Part shown: piece by piece, positions 32,093 to 44,800 of the stretch
How the letters are laid out: each line of letters starts with the position of its first letter
Numbering within the stretch: the stretch's first letter is position 1
Notes under the pieces: model-generated
Database searches by the model: none
What the model was told of the DNA's origin: nothing
The model's input: the letters and a program-made list of their open reading frames with translations, nothing else
NCBI GenBank assembly: GCA_022828595.1
Contig: JAKGHH010000002.1
Location: 108,931,254-108,995,253, forward strand
Direction of reading: 5' to 3'
Origin: Nelumbo lutea
Lineage: Eukaryota > Streptophyta > Magnoliopsida > Proteales > Nelumbonaceae
DNA length: 64,000 bases
Translations under genes and position numbers: made by a program

Positions 32093-33252
32093 GTACGTTT
32101 TGCTTTAGGTTTAGTGTCATTTTCGTCCCTAAAACATTAAAATCTGATAATCCAATACCTTGATCCCTAAAACTTTAAAATATTATAACTCAATACCCAA
32201 ATTTTTAGAACATGTCAATCCAGTACTTGCCTTTAAGTGGCATTTGAAAAGATACAAATGCCTTTCAAGTGTTATCTAAATTTTTTATCAATCATTCAAA
32301 CGTTGACAATAAATAAATAATCTCAAATCTTTACCTCTTTTATTTAAAAAAATTGGGATTAGAATTATTCACAAAATATCACAAATCGACCAAACCAAAT
32401 CAATCCAATCCGAGATGATCGGTTTTATAAAATCTAGATCGATTTCAGTTTTAATGACAGTAAAAACCAACGATTTGGTTCAGTTATAGCTTATATTTTT
32501 ATGACCCGACCTGATATATATACACAGCTACACCACAACATAAAATTCTGGCCATCCGAGAATCTGTTGGTCTTTGATACAATCTAGATTTTATTGATGA
32601 TTTGATGGGACATTCCACGCATTTGGACATAGTGAAACAAATGTAACTGTATACACCACCTATAGACGTCGACCCTTATTAGTCATTTCATAATGGGATA
32701 TAGCTACCTAACCATCTATAAAATCCACCTCACTTTTACAGCAAACCATGTCATTCATGCACCTGAACTTGACACATAGCATAGCTAATCATCAATAAAA
32801 TCCACCAAATGAACATTATCAAAGTATTGTACTTGGGCCCACAAAGGAGAACGTCATATTGATTGAATTCAAACCAACTAAAACCGGTCCCGGTAAAAAC
32901 CAATTTGAATTCGGTTTTGGCTGGTTTTTAAATCAACCCGATGCGATCGGTTTGGTTGACAAAAATAGACAAAACTGAATCGATCAAATCCATGTACAAG
33001 CCTAATTGGAATCGTCTCAATGGACATTCTAGTGACCCCAACTTTCTTGAATAGAAGAGGCAAGAATTTGAGACTATTCATTTTTTGTCAATGTTTAGAT
33101 GGTTGATAAAGAAAATTAGATGACACTTGAAGGGCATTTGTGTCTTTTCAAATGTCACTTAAGGATTGGTTAAAAGGTAAAGTTTGGGTATTAAATTGCC
33201 ACATTTTAAAGTTTGGGGACTAAAGTGACACTAGGCCCAAAATACACAGTAC
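32093..33252. mobile_element. 1.16-kb terminal-inverted-repeat element
   Basis: The left arm GTACGTTTTGCTTTAGGTTT is matched on the right by the inverse of GTACTGTGTATTTTGGGCCT. The similarity continues inward through TAGTGTCA and a CCCTAAAAC/CCCCAAAC block. A second pair of complementary blocks (fragments AGGCATTTG and ATGGCACTT-like) lies further in at about 32225-32300 and 33070-33170. It is non-coding; a target duplication was not recognised. Confidence 0.6.
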
Positions 33253-33610
33253 CAATCTTCAATGGTTCCTAACATAGTGTATGATGGTTGATACATTAGT
33301 TGATTCCCATAGAAACATGGACTATATTTCTGTTACCACTAACTTTGGCGTGTGAGGCAGGGGGAGTTTAGTGGTGTTAAGTTGCATTATTCAAACGACC
33401 CCTTCGGGCTTATCATCAAATACCCAAAAAATATCGTCCATTGTAAAGGACATTGTTTGTAGCTAATATCATCTTATTATATCAATGTTTTGTTACATTT
33501 GATTTTTTTCACCCCTTTTGGATAATATCTTTAAACTCTAGCATTTGGGGATGTATATAGATGAGAGTCTATATCCCTTGGTAGCAAAAATCGTGCATAC
33601 AACTTGAGAG

Positions 33611-34117
33611 TAGACCTGTTCATGGGCCGGGCCGGGCCAGGCTCGGGCCAGGCTTTTACTGTGTATTAACAATTTTTTTTAAGGCCTGAGCCCAAGCCCG
33701 GCCCAACCATCAGGCCTACAACTTGGGCCCGAGCCTGGCCCTCATAAAAAGCCCGAAGCTCGAGCCTGGGCCCGGGCCTGAAATTTAGCCTATACTATTA
33801 TTATTATTAATGTTGAAGCAGCTGAATAGAGAGAGAGAGAGATTGAAATTATAAAGAAAAGAATAATATATATATATATATATTAAATTATAAATATATA
33901 TTTTAATAAATATTATATTATTTATATATTTTATATAATATATAAAATACATATTATATATTTTATAAAATATATAATATTGAGCCGAGCCCGGCTTGAA
34001 ACACAGTCGGGCTTACTGTGTTAAGCTTGAGGTCAGGCCCGCGGGCCTAATTATATGACCAAGCCCAACCGGGGTGCGGGCCGGGCCGTCGGGCTACTCG
34101 GTCCATGAAGAGGTCTA
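33611..34117. mobile_element. hAT-type MITE, 507 bp, GGGCC-rich ends, 8-bp target duplication
   Basis: Perfect 8-bp repeats CTTGAGAG lie at 33603-33610 and 34118-34125. The left end reads TAGACCTGTTCATGGGCCGG and the right end is the inverse of TAGACCTCTTCATGGACCGA. GC-rich GGGCC/GCCCG arms enclose an AT-rich core (33860-33980). It belongs to a hAT-like MITE family with repeated GGCCCGGGCC words. Confidence 0.88.
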
Positions 34118-34228
34118 CTTGAGAGTATAACATCCAATCATATATTGATTTATGGGGAGACTTAATGCATTTTGGATGTCATATGTTTTTGGGATGTATG
34201 CAAGATTTTTGCTTTTAGTTTTAAGAGA

Positions 34229-34717
34229 GGGTAAAATATAAAAACCTCCCCTAAGGTTTTTTGACAATCATAAATACCTCCAATGAGGTTTCACTTTAAC
34301 AAAACCTTTCCTATAGTTTTGAAAAAGAAACATCTGGTTTTTGAAAATGTCCATTTTAACCTTATATCTATCAATTCATATAATTAAAGATTTACTATAA
34401 TGCCCCTAAAAGAAGTTTTAATTTTTAATTAAAAAGGTTCCACAAGTCAAATTGAAAAGAGTAAAGTAATTTTACTTTGTAAACTCGCAAGTAGAGTGAG
34501 AGAGATAAATGTGAAATTTTGAATTATGTAGAAAGATGTCCTAATGAATAGTAAGGACAATTTTGTAAATCTCAAGTTTCCATTACCAGACAACAACGAT
34601 GGAAGGGAGTCAATTGGTCTTTTCAAAACTATATGAGAAGTTTTTGTTAAAATGAAATATCAGGGAGTGTTTTTATAATTGTCAAAAACCTTAGGGGAGG
34701 TTTTTTATGTTTTACCC
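34229..34717. mobile_element. Mutator-type MITE, copy A (489 bp)
   Basis: TIRs of more than 28 bp begin GGGTAAAATATAAAAACCTC on the left; the right end is the inverse of GGGTAAAACATAAAAAACCT. The flanks TTTAAGAGA (34220-34228) and TTTAGGAGA (34718-34726) match at 8 of 9 positions, the 9-bp duplication typical of Mutator-like elements. It is the same family and length as the copy at 20307-20795. Confidence 0.85.
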
Positions 34718-34979
34718 TTTAGGAGATCCTATCACTTTAGATCAATGTACCTGTTGTTAAGAAAAGTCATATTGATTGAAGTTTCCATTTTGCTCCTTAA
34801 AACCCACTTCAGCACCCTCACGCAAACAAGATCTAAGGAATAAGGAAGGATAGAGTTCAAAGTTGAAAGCCTTTGACAAGAAATGGTTGACAAAAACTCA
34901 ACTTACTCAACCTACAACTTCTTTATCCAAATTTCTAACATTGAACGACCTTGAGTTTCTGGCCCACCTTGTTTTTGCT

Positions 34980-35830
34980 CTATTCTTTTTTTTTTCTCCA
35001 CATAGAAGTATTACCCCTTGATGGTGCACAATCTAGCAGCTCTCTGTTGGAGGACAGCTTGGACGTTGGTTGATGAGATCAGTAGGCCGAACCGCAAGAA
35101 AGAAAGTGTCAGAGTACTCGGGGTGGGCACTTTAATGCTTAAGTTAGTGGTGAGTGTGGAAAGAGACAAAAGATCTTAAAATGCAAGAGTGAATTGAATG
35201 CACAACCACACATACCTTTTGTAGGTGAAGGAGGTGCCTTTATATAGGATTCGATGTCACGTAGTGCGTCCTAGATCTTCGAGGGAACGTGACTTATTAG
35301 CCCACTATCTTCGGAGGTAGTTGTAGCGGATAGTGATAAGACTTATCCGATTAGCTCTAAAGTGGGTGGAATGGAACTCAATTCTATCGATTAGGCGATG
35401 TGGTCCTAGAGGAATCGGAGACGATAAGTCACATGTAGCAGAAGTTGGTCACCATGCCCCATAGGTTGCCACTTCAAAACTTGATCAGGTCGATGAGTAC
35501 TCAGCATGTCCATCGAGGTCTCTGGTTTACTCTGTTAAGGTGAATCCGAGGTGCATTTGGCTGACTTGATAAGGACACACCATTTCCTACATGGCACCGA
35601 GGTGTTATGCAACGGGTTAGAAGTGCCACATGGCGTGAAGTCATTGGAGGGCCAAATTATCCCTCATCACCCCTAAGTCGATTATCTAGGAATGATGTAT
35701 GCTCCACCATATAGTAATTAGGCCCACGGTTGGAAATTATCCCTCATCAACCCTAAGTCGATTATCTATGAATGATGTATGACCACATGGGTTGTCACTT
35801 CCTCTTAGAGGTACTTCGTAAAATGGATTT
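34980..35830 (-). mobile_element. Probable LTR-retrotransposon remnant (promoter/LTR part)
   Basis: On the minus strand a TATATAAAGGC box lies near 35244, followed by leader-like sequence with GTGCCCACCCCGAGTAC near 35130. This resembles LTR promoter regions. Further right a 48-bp segment is repeated at 35654-35701 and 35734-35781, an 80-bp offset. No paired LTR or coding region is present. The class is uncertain. Confidence 0.35.
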
Positions 35831-35869
35831 CCCTAGCAAATGATGCAACTTAATTTATCAATGCATCTC

Positions 35870-38290
35870 AACCCCATCCTACTCTCTTATGTTGGGGGGG
35901 GGGGGCAAAGCATATGATCATTTCTAGCATAGTAGAAGTTTCCATCAAGGTGATCCATTGTCATCATATCTTTTTATCATAGACATGGAAATCCTAACTC
36001 AGCTCCTTTTGCAAGCAATCTCCAAGGGTGAAATGCAAGAAGTCAAACTTAGCTATGGCGGCACTCTAATCTCTCATCATCTCTTTGGAAATGACTACAT
36101 ACTCTTTTGCAAAGCAAAAATTAACCAGGTTAAGACATCTTCTCAAACAATTTGAGCTCATTTCAGGCCAAAAAATTAATCATCACAAATCCATTATAAT
36201 GTTTAGCAACAATGTGCCTCGTCATCATAGGAAATTCATCTCTTACATACTTAAAGTAAAGAACCCACTAGTTGGAACCATATTTAGATGTCAAACTCGA
36301 GCCCAACAACAACAAAGAGTCTCTCACAGAAAGACCTCAAAGACAAGATTCTCTCAAAAATCAATGCTTATAGCTCCAAATTTCTTTAACAAGTGGGACA
36401 CAACACTTTGATTAAGTTAGTCATTCAAGCCATCCCAATCTATAAAATGAAAATCCACGTTGCTGCCAGACAAAGCACATCAAACTCTAGATAAGATCTC
36501 TAGAGATTTCTAGTAGACAAATAACAAAGATGGTTCAAAGCACACCATCCCATGGAAACAAATTTGCCTCCCCAAACCCCATGGTGGTTTAGGTTTAGGC
36601 AAAGCTCCATCATGATCAAGGCCCTATTTTGTAAGCAAATCTAGAGACTGTTTCCCACCCAAACATTCTATGGAGCTAATTTATGCAATAGACATACTTC
36701 CCCAAAGGTAAGTCTATTTTCAGCCAAGAAAGGAAAAGGAAGTTCTCCTTGGTGGCACCAAGCCCATGGGCTTCTACAGAAATTGAAAGACAACACCCTT
36801 TGGTTGATCAAGGATGACTCTAATGTCTGTCTTTCACAACCCTTGGGTTCCCACAATACGTGGAGGTATTCATACACCAAAAGAGAACATTACACTCCAT
36901 TATGATATGAAAGTGACCAATATTCTCAACAATGATGGAACATGGAATGCTGACAAATTATAAGTTCTAGGCAACCAAGCCATCCCTCACATTATGGGAA
37001 TCACTTTGAACTCACAGCAAGCATCTGAGTCACCACTATGGAAGTCAACTAGTTTAGGCCTTTACTTGGTAAGCTCTACTTACCACTATTTTTCATTAGA
37101 ATAACCTTCTTCCTCTATCGTTTTTAATTGGAAACTTCTATGGATATTAAAAATCCCTCCCCACTGTTTAGAAGTTCCTACGGAATGGGCTTCACACAAT
37201 AGACAAATGCACAAAATGGCTTGTGCTAGAGAATATCAACCTATTCAAGAACCTCACTGAATGGCTTAAGCTTTTAGGTTGAATGGTTTTTTGACAGAGC
37301 CACTTTGACCAAGTGGTCTAATGTTCGATTCTCATTACCCCCATTTTAATTAATTAAGTTTCAGCACAAGGTATGGGTGAACTTGTACTTATTCACACTT
37401 CAAGCCCAATGGGCTTTCATGTGAGGGGGAGAGTGTTAAAGAATGTCAACCTATTCAAGGACCTCACCTAATAGCTTAAACTTTTAGGTTGAATGGTTTT
37501 TTGAGAGATTGGACCATTAGAACGTAATTATGTTTTCTGCAATCATGAAATGGAATCTTTACACCATCTATTTTTCAAATGCCGATTTTTAAGAGCTCAA
37601 GTTGGCATAGATTCCGACATTATTACCATTCAGCCCCCTTACTAGATTCTTCAAGATTGGATCATTAACCTCTTGTCAAATTTTGACAACGCTGATGCCC
37701 TATAAATGGTTGGTTAAGGCTGCATTCTGTTATACCTAATCTGGCTAGCTAGAAACAAAGCCATATTTGAAAACGTTAAATCATCTCCAGTTGAAATTTT
37801 GTCAAAATGGGTTGTTTACTCACCCCTCAAAACTAAATGACTTACCAATTCACTTTTCATAGACAACTCTAATGAATGTTTATTACAAATAGGTATCTCT
37901 TATTATCCTTTCATAGGAAATTCAAGATGCTCATTCATCCTCCAATGCACACATGGACATCAAATCGTGGCTTAAGGAAGGCCCTGCTAGGCAATCAATC
38001 CTTGTGATGCAAAACTAAAATATCTGATCTCAGGTCTCGAGGCAACTATACTAAAGCGGGAGGAAAGACTCACTAAATATATTCTCTCAACTTCTAGTGA
38101 AGTATATGAATAGCCAAGTAACCCCAACTTTATGGCAGAGCAACTACAAAAAAAAAAAAAAATCATCAAGCTATTGAACAACTTCTTAGAAGTCTTTTTT
38201 GTTTAATAGAAGCAGGAACCTAACTGCTCATACTCAAGGTTATTTTGCATGTAAAATCCAACTATCTATAGACTTTAACTCGTGTGTCTC
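35870..38290 (+). pseudogene. L1-type LINE relic: reverse transcriptase, zf-RVT and RNase H parts
   Basis: On + the reverse transcriptase blocks read QGDPLSSYLFII, FGNDYILFCKA (the catalytic FADD-type box, changed) and ISGQKINHHKS, at 35940-36190. A zinc-finger block with CNHEMESLHHLFFKC follows at 37540-37585, then a decayed RNase H region to about 38280. Stops and frameshifts are frequent, including one at the RNase H start. A TRIM-like element is inserted at 37224-37506. It lies between QPT and NUDT23. Confidence 0.8.
37224..37506. mobile_element. TRIM-like element: 73-bp terminal direct repeats, 283 bp in all
   Basis: Two 73-bp direct repeats (37224-37296 and 37434-37506) flank a 137-bp interior. 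Each repeat begins with TG. A purine tract GTGAGGGGGAGAG immediately precedes the right repeat. The flanks GCTTG (37219-37223) and GATTG (37507-37511) match at 4 of 5 positions. Removing it restores the LINE zinc-finger region around it. These are the features of a terminal-repeat retrotransposon in miniature. A standard primer-binding site next to the left repeat was not seen. Confidence 0.7.
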
Positions 38291-38313
38291 CCAACGTTTC
38301 TTTCAACTCTTTA

Positions 38314-38702
38314 GGCTGCATTTGGAAACGATGCAAATAAGCGTGAATGCAAATATGTAGAGTGTAAAACAGTCCATATAAATTGTAAAGTTGGGTTAGT
38401 TTTGCAATGACAAATTTACCTTTTTACCAAACAGACTTTTAGTTGTAATGGATGCAAACAGAAATTTCAATAAAGCATATGCCTTTTTTTATGAAAAGCC
38501 CACTTGAATGCAAATTTACTTCTTTTTTATTGATATACTTTTACATCTTATTATCAATGTAAATATGCATTGGAAAATGTGTTTCCTATCATTTGTCAAT
38601 GCATAAATGTAATGTTGCCAAACACAGGCAAAAGTGAACTAGAGTACAAATTTACCTTGAACCGGGATTTACACTCAATTTGCACCATTTACAAATGCAG
38701 TC
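38314..38702. mobile_element. Tourist-like (PIF/Harbinger) MITE, 389 bp
   Basis: The left end GGCTGCATTTGGAAACGATG pairs with the inverse right end GACTGCATTTGTAAATGGTG. Both ends are flanked by TTA (38311-38313 and 38703-38705), the usual 3-bp target of PIF/Harbinger MITEs. The interior is AT-rich and non-coding. Confidence 0.78.
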
Positions 38703-39224
38703 TTAATGAATTGATGCTGGCTCTTTTTTTGGAAAAAAAAAAGAAAGGTCATATTGAAATGAGAAAAAAAAGTTAGCAATAGAGTCTAATCATTTATCAA
38801 GAAAATGATTGTCTTGAATTATATAAAAAAAATGCATATCAAAGAAGACATTTTCTCCAATTGCAAGGAGTTTTTCATTGTTTTGTTCATATGGTGTCTA
38901 ATGGTGCCTAATTGTCATAAAGTAAGAAAAAACTTCCAAGACACAAATTCATACAAAACGTTTTCTTGTGAAATGACAATGGTATTAAACACCACCCTAG
39001 CAATATATCTATTGGACCAATTCTAAGGCTACCAATTTAGGCAAGCTCAAGCAGTTCAAATCTCCTATTCACAAGAACCCTACTCACACCTACCCACATA
39101 ATGACATCACAAGTACAAATCGAGAACATCTCAAGCTCGGGTTAAGAATTTGTCAAAATTTGAATGGATGATGCTATGTAAATTCTTCAAATCAAGTGCT
39201 AGACTTGCATTCTTAAAGACCAAA

Positions 39225-39310
39225 ACCATTGGTTGGTTCAAAGTCAGTGTTACTAGGATGAACCATTGGTTGGTTCAAAGTCAGTGTTACTAGGATGAAC
39301 CATTGGTTGG
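39225..39310. repeat. Tandem repeat, 37-bp unit
   Basis: The unit starting ACCATTGGTTGGTTCAAAGT occurs at 39225-39261 and is repeated without visible change at 39262-39298. A partial third copy follows. Confidence 0.85.
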
Positions 39311-39869
39311 TTTAGAATTGTTCAAATCAGGTGCCACACGAGTTTTATATTGCTGGTTAAGACTACATTGGTTTAATCAGGTCCTAGATTGCTCTTTGCA
39401 TTACTAGGATGAACCATAACATGAAACGAGGTTGAGTGAACTCAACCTTTGAACCGACCGATCAAGGTTGAGTTCAGAGATATAGCATAAATAGTAGCAA
39501 AACTATGGTGGTACAACAAATGGGGATTGCAGTTTTGCAATTGTTTATGCTATCTCATAGTTGTAAAATGGTCTGAGTTGACTTAGCAACAACAAAGCCT
39601 TATAATTGCCCCTCGTGATTAATGAATAAATTGTATTTTTCATGTTTTTAATAAGTTTATTTATTTGAGATTGACAAGAGCTAAAAAAAACATATTAAAA
39701 TGTAATGACCTTAAACAATGGTGGATTTGGGACTTTGTTCATCGCTGCTTTGGTTTGAAGAATACAATGAATAGTGTCTTCTTCAAAAAGGATAGTTTTG
39801 AAACTTTGAAATGCTACAAATCACATTTGACATCACGTGCATTAGATAACTAGTGGACTACTAATGGTG

Positions 39870-41190
39870 GATATTAAACTGATACTACCGGTTTTTGGAA
39901 AGCCAGTAATCAAAACCGAATTGAAGTCAATTGGTTAACCAGTTGACCAGTTCGGTTAACCATTGGTTCGTTCATCAGTTTTTTGGTTTTTTAATTATTA
40001 CAATATATATTATAAAAAACATATAAATATATATAAAATATTATATTTTAAATAATAAATAATATATCATATATTATAAATATATATATATATATTTATA
40101 TATAATGCATATTTATTAATTTATAATATATAAAAATATAATTTATATATAATATATAATATGCATAAATATATATAAAATATATGTATACCTATTAGTT
40201 CGGTTAACTATCGGTTTTCTATATTGGTTAACCGAAACCGAATTGGTACCTTTAGTTTTTTTTTTTTTAAACACCAAACCGATCAGTTTGGTTAATTGAT
40301 TTTTCGGTTCGTTTTCGGTCAGTTTTTTCATTTTTTTTTTGCTCACCCCTAGTCACAAGTCGGGCTGGGTTAGGTCGGTTTGAGGCCAAACCTAGCCCAA
40401 CCCTAACTTATAAACCCCAACCCTAACCCTAAATAAATTCCTTCAACCCTAACCCTAACTCAAACCAACCCAACCAGAAGTCAACTTCAGATTGGGTTGG
40501 GCTTGAGTTGGGTCCAACTTGACCTTCCCATTCCTTAAAATCTCATAGAACTTCTTAACCTTAGATCTTAGTTCAACTTTCATTACATATATTAATCCTA
40601 TGTTTTATTAGTATTTGTTTGTTGATGTTTTTATTGGTTCTTTAAGTACAAAATTCAGAAAAAAAGTGTTTGAAATGACTATGGTTTACTATGATGAGTA
40701 ATAATAGATATTTTTATGGGCATCAAGTTAAACAACAGAGGGGAGACAAAGAATAAAATATTCAGAAAACATAAAATATGTTATAAAGGTTTTAGTATTT
40801 CCAATTAGGATTAAGTGAAGTGGTTATCTTAAATGAAATAAATGATAGTATGTGGTGGTGCATTACAACTATGATGCATCTAAACAAATCAATGTATGAC
40901 AATTATATACAACTATGGAGTCGGGTTTGGGTTGGATTGAGTTGTCTGAGGGGTCAATCCTAATCCAACCCGAAGTAAAATCGGGTTCATAAATTTCAAC
41001 CTAAACCTAACCTGAGCATCAATCTGACCCAACCCAATCTAACTTTTTTGGGTTAACCGGAAGTTAACCCGGCCCAAAATTGCAGCCTTAGTTCAGGTAT
41101 TGGAAATTTGGAATGGCACATTTTGAAGTTTAGATATTAAAGCGAGACAAACCCCAAAGTATAGTGTATTAATATGGAATTTACCCAAAT
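39870..41190. repeat. Patchwork of non-coding inverted-repeat elements
   Basis: The stretch 39870-40345 is made of AACCGAATTGG/CCGGTTTTTGG arms around an AT-rich core (40010-40190). The stretch 40350-41085 has CCCAACCC/GGGTTGGG arms, with CCCTAACCCTAA words, and ends in an inverse of its opening. The final part (about 41130-41190) shares AAGCGAGACAAACCCCAAAG-type sequence with 22095-22150. They look like decayed hAT-type MITEs. Ends and duplications are not clean. Confidence 0.45.
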
Positions 41191-41860
41191 TTGATTTGAT
41201 AACTTCGTACCTGAGTACCTCAGAGTCACAACCAAAAATACAAGAAGACCTAATCAAGGAAAAACTTAAACCAAATGCCTAACTGAAATTCAGCCCGCCC
41301 TAGTATTTGGGCTTGAGCCCGGTGGACCGTTGGAGTTGAGATTGAGCCCAGCCTAATTGCATACCTATCTTATACGATACCGGTGCGGGTGCCATCAAGA
41401 TTCATGAAGCTGAAAATAAGCTGGAACCTGGAGGCTGGAACACGGCAATCCAACCGTAGATGACTGATGATGACCCACCCATTTTTGAATGCAACTGCAC
41501 GACGGTTACCTATGATTTCCTCTTACAGTGTTCTACATACCAGCTTGTGAGAAGAGCTATCGATCTGGACCGTTCATCGACAAGTCCGCCAGAGAAATAT
41601 AACCACACATCAACATTATCAGTAAGATCGCACGGAGGGAAAGAGTTTCATACATATATCTGCTCTAGATACCGTTACACTGGAAACCACTTGAGACAAA
41701 ACTTAATCGAGTGAAGTCATGTGTTGATCGAATTCAACAGGCTCGATCTTCAAATCTTCTGTAGAAATCAATTTTCTAGCTCTGAGCTTTAGAAGCTCGT
41801 GTCCTCTGCGTTGTTGTTGTTGTTTTCAGTTTGTGGGATCTTGGATTTGAAGAGCAGATC

Positions 41861-44800
41861 ATGCTGAGAGCTATCCAGTTTCTTGGTTACTCTTCTGGAG
41901 TCGTTTCGTCTACGCTGCATAGATGGAAGCCGCATGGGGGCGGTGGGAAACTGTCGCTCATGTCCATCTCTACTAAATCGGCGTCGACGTTAACGTCGGG
42001 AAGAGTAGCGGTTTCTTTGCTCTTGTCCGATGGTTCTACGGTCCGAGGCGGTTGTTTCGGAGCATTTCGAACCTCTGCAACTCGTTCTGAATCGAACTCG
42101 GACTGTAGTTCATCTTCTTCTCCAGCAACTGCATTTCAGTCATTAGTAAGCTTTTTTGGTATCTTTTCTCTTTATATAAAATAGGATTGAGTTTATATTC
42201 GTTATGCTATTGTCTTTCTTTGCTAAGTTGGGTGAGCGCAGTTTAATTTACAGAGACGGGTTCAAAATGTCTAAGGTTTTCGAATAATTGGATTGAAAAC
42301 AAATGTTTATTTGAGTTTTTCTGTTTTGTTTATTTACTTCCTAATGTATTTCTTGGAAGGCATGTGTGAAGTTGAATTCTGTACTTGCGTTGGTGATAAA
42401 AGGTGCAAATAGGGTTTTTTTGCTTATAAAATAATAGTTATTTTCCCTCTTTGAGCGGTGATCGGCAAGAATCTGTTGGAAATGCAAATTGGTTTTGAGT
42501 TGTTTCTTGTTTTATTGTCTCTGTTTTTTCTTTCCTTTTGTAAGCTTTAGTTATGTTATTATTTTAATGAGGGCTATTGGAGTTTGATGCTTATTAAGAA
42601 TTGGATGCTTTAACTTTTCCTTTTTTACTTGGTAATACTTTGAAAGAATACAGTAGAAATCAGAATTGTTCTTCTTTTATTCTTGTTTGAAAGAAAATTT
42701 CTGTATTTCTGGAATTTACATTCCCCCCCCCAAAAAAAAAAAAAAAAAAAAACAAAAAAAAACAAAAAAAGCAAAATATAAAAAGATGAGGATACTAAGA
42801 TGGAAATTGGGCAAGACTAAAAAGGATATAAGTATAAATAAGTTCATTCAAGAGGACTTAGGAATGGCCCTAATTGGTGATAAGATGAAGGAAAGTCAAC
42901 TGAGATGGTTTTGTCATGTGCATAGGTAGTCAATGACTGCATTGGTGGAGAGTGATTTTGTGTAAGTAGAAGGTCCTAAGAAAGTATGGGGAATACCAAA
43001 AGAAATGTGGGTTGAAGTGGTAATAAATGATCTATAAACTTACAATTTGATAGAAAACATGGCTGTTGATAAAACAATGGCAGAGTGGGATGTGTGGACC
43101 TGACCCCAAATAGTTGTACTAAGGCTGCGTTGAGTTGAATTAAATGTTCTCATGTTCTTCTTTTGATACACTTTCAGATATACCTAGTATAGTTGAATTT
43201 TGAATTTCTTGTAATTACTGTGGAAGCCATCAATAACAGGTATGAAGGTGACAATTGGAGCTGTAGAAGTCATTACCAACAAGTATGAAAGTGGCAAGTG
43301 GAATTTGTATGTACTATGAGTCATTAGAAGATGCATACAGCTTTGAAATTCATTAATCCTTTTCCAACTATAATATATGCCTTTGTGTTTAATTATATAT
43401 GCTTAAATATGAAAAAAATGCATATTTACTATTTAGTACAACCACATTTCATCTAAAGAGTGGTTCGTGATTATTCTTTCTTTTCCAAACTTTTGCATGG
43501 GTCCTAATCATTTGAATGTGCTCACAGGCCCATGTCAATTTCTGTCAGTGGTGTGGTGGCCCAACTAAGCAAGCTATTCCTGATGGAGATGAGAGAATGA
43601 GAGATGTTTGCCAGCTTTGTGGGAAAGTTGCCTATCAGAACCCAAAAATGGTACTCAACTTTTGAGTCTTTGATCTAGGTATAAGGTTAATATTAAAGGA
43701 ATCGTATCTGCTTCTATCTTCTAAGTTCTATTTTATTTTTGAGATAATTCATTTGACCAAAATATCATTTACAAAAGTAAATAATATAAATTTTGTATTC
43801 ACGTAGCCCTGGATGGGTCAACCCAATCCTAAGAACAATTGCAAACTCATTCAGCTTCCAGTTTCATTGGATAGAGCTCCATAATGTGGTTTAAACAAGT
43901 GGATGTGATGGTTCTACTAGATATACAACAATATTTCCACCATCTATTTTACCATTTCCTCCATACCATTTGAGTGATTATAACCTATAATGGTGAAAAT
44001 TACCAGAAAAGGTAATTTGGCAAATGGATGTAGAGGTATAGGTTTCCTCAACAGCCTAGTACAGCTATGATATTTTCAATACTCTAGTGAGGCCATTACA
44101 CAGAAAAGTTGTCATCCCACAAGATTCTTCCCAAAGAACTGAAACTGGATAAACTTCAAGCCCCTGAATAAAACATGTATAGATACCCATTTGAGTAGAA
44201 CTCTCAGTCTTGTCACACAATTTCTCAGTGGGAAGAGACTGATTTTCAAAGGTTCTGTCTTTCCTCTCCCTCCAAATACACTAACTGATCACTAGAGGAA
44301 TCATATTCCACAATACTTTACCCCTCTTGCTGAAAGCTTGGGATCTCCTAGAAGAGATTAATGATTCAATATCAGGAGCTACAGCCCAATATACACCAAA
44401 AAGCTGCAAAGCATGAGACTAAACAGAACAGGAAACACTGCAAGTTACTAATAGATACTGTGTGTTTTCTTCAGCCTGTTCACACAGGTAGCACCAGTTA
44501 ATGGTGCACTTTTTTTTTTTTTCTTCTCAACACATCTATGGTTGGTTTGGTGATCTGCATCATATCCAGTAGGGCCTCCATGTAGATGCATATGCTTAGG
44601 TTTCACCTTTTCGATGATCTGCATCATAGCTAGTAGCCTAGTAGGGCCTCTCAGTCATTAACATTTCTTCTCAACCTAGGACACTGAACAATCTGATTTG
44701 CATTCCCTTTATAATAGTCACAGATATGGGCGACTTTATCCTGTGCCAGAGCAAAGATGTTGGGGAAGGTACAATTGAGACCTGAGAGGACCATTTTGAA

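Noticed and set aside
37297..37433. tRNA-derived SINE, because of a GTTCGATTCTC box-B-like word
   Set aside because: No matching box A or foldable tRNA head was seen, and the flanking 73-bp direct repeats fit a TRIM better.
40414..40465. Telomere-like CCCTAACCCTAA words
   Set aside because: Only two or three units at a time, within the CCCAACCC-rich arms of a non-coding element; not an interstitial telomere array.
41460..41714. 84-codon open frame upstream of NUDT23
   Set aside because: No family motif; it lies in the promoter or 5' leader region of NUDT23.
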